Assembly: GCA_021234155.1 (NCBI GenBank)
Contig: JAJEKV010000030.1
Span: forward strand, 8,241,890-8,305,889
From: Isoetes taiwanensis
Taxonomy: Eukaryota; Streptophyta; Lycopodiopsida; Isoetales; Isoetaceae
Direction of reading: 5' to 3'
Length of the DNA stretch: 64,000 bases
This document shows, piece by piece, positions 12,525 through 22,765 of this stretch. The notes beneath the pieces were generated by a model that saw only the letters and a program-made list of their open reading frames with translations, had not been told where the DNA came from and ran no database searches. Numbering within the stretch: the stretch's first letter is position 1; each line of letters opens with the position of its first letter. Both the position numbers and the translations under genes were made by a program.

Positions 12525-13826
12525 CTGCAAAAACCTACATATGCGTAACACGATATCGTCTATAACCATAATAAGAAATCCTCAAACAAGTATCTTAAAA
12601 ATAGAAGTTACAATAAGAAAGAACTAGATAGTTAGGCATTACCCACCAAACAAAATACGAAGGAAGTAAGCGGACAAGACTGCAGCAGATTACGGCTGGC
12701 TGAGGGTCCACTACAGGACTTTCTTGAAAGGACACAAGCAACTAATTTTCAACATAATTTAACGCTAAGCCTGAACCAAGAAAATAATTTCAAACAAACA
12801 AATTAATAACGCCAAATGGATAGTTAACTGTTCCAAAGAGAAATTGTCAATTCTATTGCATCCGTACTCCTTGGGAAACTTATCAACAGTTTAGAGGATC
12901 CCTATACAGAGGTATCCTATTATACTGAGCATATGCACAACCCTAAACATGACAAATATATTCTGATGCAATTGCCTGGAATTGGGAAGCTGCCAAACTA
13001 TACTACTCCATCTAGCCACTAGTTTAGAGGATGCCTATGCAGAGGTACCCTATTATATGGAGTATAATCACAGACCCTATAATCCAAGAGAAGACAGGAG
13101 GCTTACAAAGCCATATGCAGAGTCATAACCTCAGAAACGAACCAAGAATTGACCTTGTGCCAGCACATATACGTTCTTTACCAGTTTGCAACATTATGTG
13201 CTGATAATAATTGATTAAAATAAACCTAGGAAAGAAATGGCAGGCTGAAGGAGCGATGAGTGGCCACATTAGAGATACAGAATGCTGCATTTTCATATAG
13301 AATTTTTGGTTCTGCAACACATCAGCAGCAAGCTACGTAGATCAAAACGTGGATTGACTACCATTATTGCCCTACATCATAGCCAAGGGGGACGTTTTGG
13401 TCTTTAAAATTCCAATAATTAATGTAAAAGAATCATAGACATATGCTGATGCATTGAGTTCAAATCGCCTTTTCTTATTTGAAGCATTGAAGGCAGCCGG
13501 CAACTTAAGAGACATACAGACTGGCATACCTTTGTGTTGACGAATTAAAAGCCATAGACTGTATAATTGCCATATAAAGGCTAGCACCAGAGAAATTATC
13601 ACCCAGACCCTGTTCACCAGATAAAACTTTTAATCATGTCATGCAGAGGTTTTTACTAAAAAATGCATTGCACATGCCTTTGCAGCTAGAACTGACCCCA
13701 CCACATCTAAACATCAACTTGCACTGATTACAGAGCAAACTCTGGCAAGTTGGTCCATCAAAGTGAGAACCCGAAATGCAAATGGCATGGCAGAGTAACT
13801 CACGTCTCAAATGCCAGGACGTCATT
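12525..13826. other. intergenic, diverged duplication and one weak exon
   Basis: A block beginning agtttagagg is repeated at 12888 and 13021 (about 57 bp each, period 133). On the minus strand near 13610-13530 a segment after AG and before gtatgc reads LGDNFSGASLYMAIIQSM, protein-like but unassigned. Confidence 0.4.
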
Positions 13827-14297
13827 ATTCTGTGATGACGGGAACTATAATCTGGAATATGATCTTAATTAAGGCTGGGTAAGGCTATGGTAAATAGGAG
13901 CTATAAAAACCCTATTTTACCTTTATGGAGCATCTTCTGACCTAACCATAGACGACAATCCATACCTTTGTCGAGCATCTTTTGATCTAACCTAGGCGAC
14001 GGTCCAAAACGGCAATTGAATTTTGGAAACAGTCTCTTTTAGATCATGATCAAATGGCTTAAGCCACATCCAACTCAAATTATCCTGTGATGCCGGGAAC
14101 TATGATCTTGAATATGACCTTAATTAAGGCTGAAATAGAGTTACGATAAATAGAGCTAACAAAACCCAGATTTATTTTTGTGGAGCATCATAGGGCGTCG
14201 ATCCATACCTTTGTGGAGCATCTTCTGCTCTAACCTAGGCGGCGGTCTAGAACGGCCATCGAATTTTAAAGGACCGCTTAAGCCATAACCACTCAGA
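13827..14297. repeat. tandem duplication, about 255-bp unit
   Basis: Copy 1 (13827-14081) and copy 2 (14082-14297) both begin at(t/c)ctgtgatg and share cttaattaaggctg, ggagcatctt, taacctaggc and a terminal cttaagcca. They are moderately diverged and differ by indels. Confidence 0.88.
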
Positions 14298-14338
14298 TTT
14301 TTTTTATTTAGCAGGGTTGCCTAGCCTAACCCAAGCTG

Positions 14339-14431
14339 CCCACTTTCCTGCAATTCTAACTATGCCACGTGTCTTGCCACATCAGCAAAAATTATCCTAA
14401 GCCATTGGATCTGTTAATATTGAGATCGAGG
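14339..14431. repeat. direct repeat, intact (empty-site) copy
   Basis: The stretch from cactttcctgcaattctaac to tgttaatattgagatcga recurs at 15518-15577 plus 15720-15752. The right copy is interrupted by a 142-bp MITE, so this copy shows the sequence before that insertion. Just outside, gctgcccac recurs at 14334-14342 and 14447-14455, suggesting an older tandem duplication split by the hAT-like element. Confidence 0.85.
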
Positions 14432-14459
14432 GTTGCCTAACCCCGAGCTGCCCACAAGT

Positions 14460-15513
14460 GCTCGAATTTGACGGTCCACCCTTAGTTTTCCAGGGACGGG
14501 CAAAATAATTTTACACCTTGCGTCACAAGAAGTTCCTAAATTCAAGTTTTTCAAATGCAATAAGAAAATTTAAAATGACAGAAACCAGTTTTTTTCCTCA
14601 AAAACATAGATAGATATATAGACAAGGCATATTTCCATTATAAGTTCATGAAATACATAATGAAGTTTTTACATAAATACTACTGAAACAAAGTAGTAGT
14701 TTAAAGTTTAAAATCTATCACAAAAACTTATTCAAGTGGCATTCCTCTCCTTTGCTTCGCTTCATACCAGCCCTTGTAACATGCTTGCCAATCTAAGCTT
14801 TCAAATGGTTCATTCCACAATGATACACGCATTGTGGCGTCAAGTGTTTCTAAGTTCATGCTCAATCTTATAGCACTCTTAATAGCATTTTGACGAGATA
14901 AACCTCTCTCACAAGAGGCTGTGCTTCCAGAAATGACCATACGACTTTGCCATAATGTCATCAATGCTAGGAAATTGTCCCACCGACTATCACACGTTCC
15001 ATTTTCATCTCTACAAATAGTCCAAGCCACCACCATCCCTTTATTCTTGGCAGCCCTGAAAAGTGTCTCAATGAAGTTCTCCCTTTCACTCAAACATCTA
15101 GCCATGTCTACTTACAGATTGAAGAATTTCATGGTATTTGGTTGGTTGGTTGGTACTTGTAATGCAAATGCAATGCTTGGAATGAAATGATAAGAAATAA
15201 AATCTTTCTAATGTCAATGGTCCGTTGGTATCTATAATGTATATTTTAAGTCTAGTTAAACAATGGGATGTATAGAGATATTATAATCAATAATAATATA
15301 AAAGTTTAAAACTTATAAAGATATATAGCAATAAAAATGATGGGCGTTTCTCTATTCCTAACCTTTCAAATGACGAGTATGTCTTGTAGTTGCCCTTCTC
15401 TATGACGGGCAATTGCCCAAGTGCTACCCTTCGTTTGCCATACAAATTCTTATTTTACCTGTTTTGACAGGCAAAAATCCCAAAAACAGGCATGAAAGCC
15501 GTCAAATTCGAGC
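14460..15513. mobile_element. hAT-like DNA transposon, internally decayed
   Basis: A perfect 15-bp inverted repeat, gctcgaatttgacgg at 14460-14474 and its complement at 15499-15513, bounds 1.05 kb. Inside lies a minus-strand hAT dimerisation-domain remnant. The sequence cccac flanks both sides (14451-14455 and 15513-15517), a possible but short target duplication; hAT elements usually make 8 bp, so true ends may lie a few bases outside. Next to the right end, gggatttttgcctgtcaaaa occurs in complement, typical of extended subterminal repeats. The element lacks most of a transposase and would be non-autonomous. Confidence 0.62.
14728..15105 (-). pseudogene. hAT transposase C-terminal dimerisation domain, fragment
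   Basis: The 125-codon frame contains DNFLALMTLWQSRMVISGST, ASCERGLSRQNAIKSAIR and METLDATMRVSLW-like residues. These match the hAT dimerisation domain: a hydrophobic L.LW stretch, S.A.CERGFS, then N.IKS..R and LD.LMR. No BED zinc finger, DDE domain or upstream coding part is seen, so this is only the domain end. It sits between the 15-bp inverted repeats of the surrounding element. Confidence 0.8.
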
Positions 15514-15577
15514 CCACCACTTTCCTGCAATTCTAACTATGCCACGTGTCTTGCCACGTCAGCAAAAATTATTTTAA

Positions 15578-15719
15578 GGCTGGATTCACATGCACCATCG
15601 CGACCTTCACCATCATGTAAAATGCCATGCCATTTTACGCCCACCATCACCGGCCATTGCAAATTTACAAAGGGTATAACAGGGACCCTCTCCCACCATT
15701 GTTGCATGTGAACCGGCTC
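15578..15719. mobile_element. 142-bp MITE, Harbinger/Tourist-like
   Basis: The ends gctggattcacatgca (left) and tgcatgtgaaccggc (right) are inverted repeats with one mismatch and one indel. A TAA target duplication flanks the element (15575-15577 and 15720-15722). The paralogous sequence at 14397-14403 reads cctaagccattgg without the insert, which proves the boundaries. The TAA target points to the PIF/Harbinger superfamily; it has no coding capacity. Confidence 0.88.
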
Positions 15720-15759
15720 TAAGCCATTGGATCTGTTAATATTGAGATCGACGGTGTAG

Positions 15760-16690
15760 TAAATTCTAAAATTTCTGGAAAATCTACTTCCTCTCCTTCG
15801 CCATTGCAATCGGACTTTCTTTTTAGCGATAGGCTATGGCATAAGAGCTAAGAATGGCTGCTCTGGCTCCTTCCTGTTTCGTTCCTCCTAGTTATTCTTC
15901 TCTTTCTCCTCTTAGTTACTTTTTTTAAGAAGATACGCTATGGCAATTTAGAAGATAGGCTATGGCAATTGGGTTCCTGATGACGTTCTAAGACGACGAC
16001 AATGGAGTAATTGCCTGGTGCAGCGTCAAATTTTCTCAGTCATAGATCTTTCATGTCAGTCATGCATCATCACAATGGCCACTACTGTTTGGCTCAGCTA
16101 CATAAATTCTTCAATAACCAAAGGCTGGCCCCGAAAAACATTAGGTTATGAATATTTTTTATTGCGACGGACAGAAATAAGGTTTGTATAGTAAGTAGAT
16201 CATAATTCTCTAAGACAGTCAATGGACATGTCAAGCAGTATTCCGGTAAGAGCGTTGCCTTTTGTGTTCACTCTGTGAGTACCTAGATTGACCATTATGG
16301 CACTACCACAATTCACAAAACAATATGTACTCAAATTATTATGCCTGATTGCTCCAGGATTGGGTTGTCTCTATGGGTGTCTCTAAGCATAGGGTTGCCA
16401 TTAACAGATTGAAATAAAGAGTCTTTTCAGTGGAGTCAGAAAGGTTAGTCGTTTCTTTAAGCAATTTAGAAGATGATATCTCATTTATGCTGATCTCTAT
16501 ATCTCACTCAGCATCCTTTGTTTTCTACCAAACAACTCTAGTTTCTAATATAATAATGTAATAGCAAGAGAGAGCCAAGAAAAAGCCAAGAAAATTATCT
16601 TCCATCATCTCGAACTTGCGCCCTGCGACTGCCTCCGGCGGCCAGAGCAGTCCGCCGAATTTCTCACCAAACTGCTTTGGTGAACTAGGA
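15760..16690. other. no gene recognised
   Basis: AT-rich, with the word gataggctatggca twice (about 15830 and 15950). Nothing else supported. Confidence 0.4.
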
Positions 16691-16882
16691 TCTGGGTTAT
16701 TGTTTGTTCTTCTCTCCTCACTCCGGCATCCACTCGGGTTGTTATTGGCGGCGGGGAGTAAAGTGGATCTAGTTTCCGGGACTGGATCATTATCTGAGAT
16801 CGATTTTCTCTTCGATGATTCATTATCTATAGCATCCCCATTGAGGACGCCATTTCTTATAACGGGATAAAATAGAGCTCAG
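16690..16882 (-). CDS. candidate exon, unrecognised, low-complexity polar protein
   Basis: The minus-strand frame following TGA at 16882 reads RNGVLNGDAIDNESSKRKSI, then SDNDPVPETR, LLPAANNNPSG and NNNPDPSSPKQF. It ends at a good splice donor (tttg|gtgaga near 16682). The composition is that of a disordered plant nuclear protein, and it is more GC-rich than its surroundings. No start codon lies upstream in frame, so an acceptor AG is assumed near 16880. Two other frames across this GC-rich patch are also open, which lowers confidence. Confidence 0.3.
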
Positions 16883-17252
16883 AGACACAAGACAAGTATG
16901 GCTCTGGTGGTCTATATTCTTCATGCAATGACTTGGCTTGGCACTTCTCTAGCTATGTATTCCCAGTTGTTTCTCCATTTCCTACTTTTCTAGATTTGTT
17001 GTACTTACAACTGCAATGCGTCCAAAACCTTTGCAGTTCGTTACAGCAGCATACGCAGGGAAGGCTTCTGGCTTTATAAGTACCATTAAGAATTTCAAAC
17101 AGTTTGCTCTTCATCTATGATTTTCATCACCTTGACCCAGGGGTTCCTCTATGTTTCTAATTCTTTTTCTCGAGCTGCACCACTGCCAGAGTTACTTCAT
17201 GATACAAGCGCAATAGCATGTTCTTTAGTATGCTTGTTAAGCCAACAAAGTT

Positions 17253-18022
17253 GTGGCCGTATTCAATCCAGACTCTATGCAAAATGCTAGATCGATCAAA
17301 CAAACTAGCAGCTATCTAAGACATCCATATAATCAAATGTTCACTGCTCAGACAGATTGTGCAGCATATTTCATCTCTCGCCTTCACAGTCATAGTAATA
17401 CATTCTCACAGGGTAACTTAATTCATGGCCATAGCACAAAAGATGGATATGGACGGAATGGGCTATTTAGCAACCTTCTTATTGAAATATATGGAAAGTT
17501 TTGCAGTTTAGACGATTCTTGAATTTTTTTTTAAGAATTCATTAAAGGAATATATTATCTTGGAATATGACTATTAGGGCTGCCCTCTCAATGGAGAAAC
17601 AACAATGTGATTTGAAGTAGGAACAATTGCGTGCATACGAGTTTAGCTTTACTTCCATTTTGAGGATAAGCACTAGTCTGAGTAAAGTGCAATGGTTACA
17701 CTCTTCTATCTTGCATTGTGAGAGTTATTTTAGGTAACACTTTAAGTGATATAGGAAAATTGAAGAGCCTGGATAATGCATGCAAGCTGTTCAATACAAT
17801 GTCTAAGCAGAATGTGATTTCATGAAGCACCATGATTTCTGCAAAGGATCGTACAAAGGGGTTAGATGCATTATCTGGTCCTAAAAGCATGGATAGACGG
17901 ATCTACAGTCGGGTGCACCAAGGACGAATCTACCCAAAATATCTGGTAGGGTCTCCATTTATTTGCTTGATGGATAAAAATTTCGAACATTGTTCTATGT
18001 TTGATTATAAAATGGCTGGTTG
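17253..18022 (+). pseudogene. PPR protein pseudogene
   Basis: The first piece (17253-17522) contains QGNLIHGHSTKDGYGRNGLF, then SNLLIEIYGKFCSLDDS, the L-type pentatricopeptide pattern (G..IH..I...G......N.LI.MYGKCGSLDDA). About 100 bp further, in another frame, 17627-17730 reads FSFTSILRISTSLSKVQWLH and SSILHCESYF. After a shift, 17760-17880 gives LDNACKLFNTMSKQNVIS, a stop in place of the expected W, then STMISA. This is three consecutive PPR units of a PLS-type RNA-binding protein, normally targeted to organelles, broken by several frameshifts and stops. The downstream E/DYW region is not recognisable. Confidence 0.85.
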
Positions 18023-18263
18023 AGGAAATAAGGCTTTGTAGATGGTAATGTAACTGAGGCAGGACAAAATTCAGACCATGAAAATCGAGGAATTGAAAGA
18101 TGCAATCAAGTCTGTTGAAAAGGCATTGTGAGTATGCGCATGCAATATGATCAGATTAAGGTAAGTTGTTTTTCTATTAACGGTTTTTAGATTAATTTGC
18201 AATTTTATCATCTATGTCATCATTTGCATTTTAAATTCAACTCTTTTTTTTTTTTTTTTTTTT

Positions 18264-19351
18264 GGGGTTGTAAAAATGCCCTTATATTTTTGCATATTTG
18301 TCAGAATGCTCCTATATTTTTTATATTTGTTAAAACGCCCCTGTTCTTATACTTGTCTTTTCTTACTCCGGCGCAAATTACTTCTTTGTGCGCTCTAAGT
18401 TGCACTTATCATAAGCTTCACCAGGGTAGCAAATTGTGTAGGTGTGACAGATGGTAGTACAGATGCCTATTGCCAGAAGGAGCCTCGAGCTTCTGGTCTA
18501 TGGTGTTCTAGACTACCTCATCCACCCAACCATTCCCAATGGTTGGAGGAGCTCCTCTTCTTGAGTAGAAGTACCGATCCAAAGATATACTCGTCGTTTT
18601 TTGTCGTGTTCCACAACCTCAAATTGCACAACCCAAACCCTTGGAGATCCAATTACGGCTATGGACAAATTCTACCGGATATCTCAGCACGGATACTCTT
18701 CATGGATACCCAGTTCAAATTGGCGGATTGAGGTTCTCAACTACGACAGTATAATCCAGCCTCTAAGGATAGAATCGAAAAAAGATCTTCTGATAGGCTG
18801 GAGGTTGCAGACAAAATTCGCAGCTATGAAACAGAAAGCTCCTGCAAATTCAAAGTCCAGGATTTGTAGCAAATCCGAACTCTTGCCAAGTCCTATTTGA
18901 ATCTGTGGGCATTAAACGGACTCCTTTGAAGTACTTTGCATTAGGATACCTTAGAATCCACGAAGAACAAACTCATTTTTCCTTCAAAAATGCCTTTTTT
19001 CCTTCAATTGGATCATCATAGCTAGTTTTAATCTCTGTTATTCTTGCAAATCAAATGCATAAAGTGTCGGATTTGATAAAATATGGTGTCAATTTTACAC
19101 AAAAATAGGATCCAAAAATGAAGCTCGAGGGCTTGCTGATGAAGAATAGAAGGCACAACTCAAAAATTCAGATCCTAAGGAACCCAAATCGATTATATAA
19201 TGAGAAGAGCGAAGAACCAGGCAAACTTGACAACCAAACAGGTTTTCTACAGGGGAACAGGTTGGCTGTAGGGGTATTTTGACAAATAATGAAAATATAG
19301 GGGCATTTCGATAATTTCAAGAAAATACTAGGGCATTTCTACAATTTTCCC
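18264..19351. mobile_element. MULE-like element with about 85-bp inverted repeats
   Basis: The left end (18264-18345) and the complement of the right end (19351-19268) align along about 85 bp, sharing ttgta.aaatgccct, aatgc(t/c)cctatatttt and tttgt(t/c)aaaa.(g/a)cccct. The outermost bases are GGG on both sides. Flanking T runs (20 Ts left, 9 Ts right) would hide a 9-bp target duplication. Long inverted repeats beginning GGG(A) with repeated aaatgcccct blocks are typical of plant Mutator-like elements. The interior (18380-18900) is more GC-rich, contains two overlapping short frames without known motifs and no transposase, as in non-autonomous or gene-capturing MULEs. Confidence 0.68.
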
Positions 19352-19562
19352 TTTTTTTTTGATGAACGTAGACCTTTATTACTCAAAAGAATACAAAGAG
19401 TACATGGGGGACTCAAAACCCAGTGGAGAAGATATCCACTATGTTGAATGTTGATATGTCAGATGATATAAATCATAATGGTCGACTTGATCAAAAGAAG
19501 TTAACCTAAGTGTCTATAAGTTCTAAAACAATGCAATGGTTAAGGGGGAATATTAATTATTT

Positions 19563-20100
19563 TGTTGAAATTCCAATGGTCAAAGGATATGCCAATTATT
19601 GCAGTTGTGCATGTGGGATAATTGAAGTCGAGAAGATAAGCCTGATTCGAAAGTTATGCCTGTGGGATAATGGTTATAACACGTCTTTCTATCTGTGGCT
19701 GCAAATCTCCTACCGGAACCGTCGAAGGAGATAAAATATAAACAAGAAGAATGGATCGAAATATAGACTGGTGGATACGATTGTTTTAAGCATAAGCCAG
19801 GCAGTTCTTAAAGTGCTACAGTGTTTTGCTCGTTAACTCTGCTACAGTATTTGGTGTATTAATGACTAAGATTTGTGCTAATGGTTGTGAAGGTGATAAG
19901 AAGTCATTGAAAAACAAAGGATAAGTGACCACAACTTGGCTCCTTTGTTTTTCTTGGAAATTGGGTAATAAATTTACCTCCTGTTGTTCTTGCACTCTAG
20001 ATTGAAATTATTGACTTGATGAATGCATCTATTCCTTGGTTGTGAAATAAAATAAAGGGATCAATACATTTGAAAAGAAAAACTCTAGTAGATTCTATCA
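19563..20100 (+). repeat. Copia 5' LTR (left border approximate)
   Basis: The right border is fixed by the primer-binding site that begins at 20102; the LTR ends in ...tctatca. The left border is set at tgttgaaattcc (19563), a usual Copia TG start, but 19442 (tgttgaatg) is an alternative. A TATA-like ataaaatataaac lies at about 19731 and aataaaataaaggg at about 20046. No second LTR was found downstream. Confidence 0.5.
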
Positions 20101-20101
20101 T

Positions 20102-20113
20102 TGGTATCAGAGC
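20102..20113 (+). promoter_or_regulatory. primer-binding site for initiator methionine tRNA
   Basis: tggtatcagagc is complementary to the 3' end of plant initiator Met tRNA, the standard primer of Copia reverse transcription, and lies one base after the LTR. Confidence 0.93.
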
Positions 20114-20130
20114 ACAGGTTGTTGTTGAAG

Positions 20131-22765
20131 ATGTCTACTAGATTTGCAGCTAACTTGTTGAATCAAATTGAAGTGTTTAAAGGAGATACAGGCTTTCAAG
20201 TATGGAAGGAAGGTATTAAGTCTGTACTTGAGTTTGAAAACTTGTGGCACTTAATAGATGGAGGACAGATTGTAACCACAACAAGTTCTGGTGGTTCTAG
20301 TCCTGGAGTTAGCACAAGTGCATCACGTGGAGAGGCTGCTGCAGAATCCACATTGCCAAAGGGTTCTTCAGCTCCAGTAGCAGGGGTGTCTGATGCAGCA
20401 AAGGTCAAGGAGGCACCGGCAATCATATTGAGTAAAGTTGGTACTGCTCTCAAGTTAAGGTTAAGAGGAATGAAACCACATGAGATGTGGCACTATTTGG
20501 TAAGCCAATATGAGGTAAAAAGCTCTTCTCAAATTGATTTGTTGGAGAAACAGTTAAGGAAGCTAAAGCTATTTGAGAAAGATAGTTTGACAGATTTTCT
20601 GGAAAATTTTGATTCAATTGTTGCAGACTTAGAAGGAGCTGGAAATGTCTTGAGTGATCAATATCAGATTTTGGCTTTATCCAGGGCAGTTTCTCATAAA
20701 ACACAATTGGCAACCTTGATAAGGAATATTGCAATTTCGAAGGAGCATGCCTTAAGAATGATCCGAACTGAGTTTGAACAGACAAAAGGTCTGCAAGATG
20801 ATGATGACCAATCTGCTGAGTTGTTGTATGCAGGAAAACAAAGAAGAGGAGGAAGTACAAGTTTTGGAAGAGGAGATAAACTAGGACCTTGCTTCACATG
20901 CAATCAATATAGACACTTGAAGTCTGAATGTCCAAATGCAGGTAAAGGTTTTAAATGTTTTAATTGTGATGGGAAAGGGCATCTTGCAGCTGACTGCCCA
21001 AGTCCAAAAGGCATAAGTGGTAAGGGAAGAGGTCGAGGCAGAGGCTTTGCAAGCTCAAGGGGTCGAGGGAGATCTAGAGGAACATCTAGTGTAAATATTG
21101 TTGAAGATATCAAAGCTGAAGAAGAAAATTTGGATGATACAATTGAGGTAACAAAATTGTTTAGTGTTGCTCAAAGGATGAATAAGTTTGACAACAAATT
21201 TCTTGTTATAGATTCTGGAGCAGAAAAGAGTGTAGTACATGATCTTAAACTATTAAAAGAGTGCAAAAGGAGATGGGGTCATGTTCAACTTGGTAATGGT
21301 GGAGTTCAAGAAATAAAAGATTTAGGAGTTTTAGAAATCTTTGATTTGCAAGGAAAAAGTGTGTTGCTTAAGGAGGTTTTATGTGTTCCAAACCTAATAA
21401 GGAATTTAATATCAGTGTGCCAGCTTGTTGATCTTGGATTCAAGGTTGTATTTGAAAAACTTCAATGCAAAATCTATCAGAATAATATTCTGAGATTCAT
21501 TGGAAGGAGGGTTGGTAATCTGTTTGGGCTTCTAAGTGAAAAAAATCCAAGTATCAATATTGTTGAATTACCAACTAAGGATTTATGGCATAATAGACCG
21601 TGTCATACAAATATGACAAATGTAGAATTGCTGAAAAAACACAAATTCATAACTGTCAAGGAATGAGATAAGACAAAGATATGTGCTGGTTGTCAACTAG
21701 GCAAGCAGACAAGGCTGACTTTTAAAAAATCTACAAAGAGAGCCAAAGGAGTGTTGGATTTAATTCATACAGATCTTTGTGGTCCTATTAATGTCACAAG
21801 TTTGAAGAAAAATAGATACTTCATAACTTTCATAAACGATTTTATCAGAAAAACTAAATGTTATCTGCTTAAAACCAAGGATCAGGCCTTTAATGCATTT
21901 AAATTGTTTGTTGCTGAGGTTGAACTAGAAACAGGAAGAAAAATTAAATGTATAAGATCTGACAGAGGAGAAGAATATTTGTCAGATGAATTCAAAGCAT
22001 TTTATGCAACACGAGGCATAAAAAGACAATTGACTTGCAGGTATTCACCACAACAGAATGGTGTGGCTGAAAGGAAAAATAGGACATTATTAAATGCAGT
22101 CAGGTCCATGTTAAAGTATTCAGGATTGCTTAACTTTTTGTGGGATGAGGCTGTGAGAACTGCAGTATATATTCAAAATATGCTGCCTTCAGCCAGCACA
22201 AGAGGAACAATACCAAATATGTTGTGATCAGGTAGAATACCAAGTTATGAACACTTAAGATCATATGGTTGTTTAGCCTTTGTTCATGTTCCTGAAGAAA
22301 TAAGAAAAAAACTATGATTGAGCTTGTATTGCCTACTTAGTAGGATATGATCCTAACTCTAAAGGATATAGGTTGTATGATCCCATGCACAGAAAAATAT
22401 TGATCAGTAGAGATGTAGTATTTGATGAAGAAAAATACTACAAAGCTATTCCAAATGTAAATGAAAAAGTCAAAGACATAGCCTTAAAAACTAATGATTC
22501 TGTGATTGCAGAAGCTGTCGAACCGATTTCACAAGTTGCACAAGAAGGGGATCTGATTGAAGACAGTGATAATGAAGAAGAACATGATCAAACAAAGGAC
22601 ATTGAATCTGAAGTTGGAAAGCAGCAACCAGCTGAAACTGAAGGAGAGCAATCTGAAGCTGAGCATGAGGAGTTGGTAGAACCTGCACCAATAGTAGTTC
22701 CAGAAAGAAAACAAAGGATGAAGAGAAGAACTGAAGCACAAATATTGGGGTGCGATTTTTTTTAA
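20131..22765 (+). pseudogene. Copia gag-protease-integrase polyprotein, broken
   Basis: Translation starts at ATG 20131 (MSTRFAANLLNQIEVF). The gag has two CCHC knuckles: CFTCNQYRHLKSEC, in which the usual glycine before H is arginine, and CFNCDGKGHLAADC. An RG-rich linker follows. The protease has VIDSGAEKSVV. The pre-integrase part has LWHNRPCHTN and CAGCQLGKQ; the integrase shows its acidic residues in LIHTDLCGP, CIRSDRGEEY and QQNGVAERKNR. The frame is interrupted by TGA at 21664-21666, by TGA at 22225-22227 and by a frameshift near 22310. The last piece (22373-22765) has RLYDPMHRKILISRDVVFDE and a long glutamate-rich region, then ends. Confidence 0.93.

Larger units (their letters stand above)
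19563..22765 (+). mobile_element. Copia retrotransposon, 3'-truncated
   Basis: Order: LTR, primer site, gag, protease, integrase, then an abrupt end after the acidic region past the integrase. Reverse transcriptase, RNase H, polypurine tract and 3' LTR are missing. After about 22750 the sequence turns into T-rich unrelated DNA, so the copy was cut by deletion or truncated on insertion. Confidence 0.85.

Noticed and set aside
13634-13825. Cysteine-rich 63-codon minus frame as a small secreted protein
   Set aside because: No signal peptide at the start and no regular cysteine spacing of a known family; likely chance.
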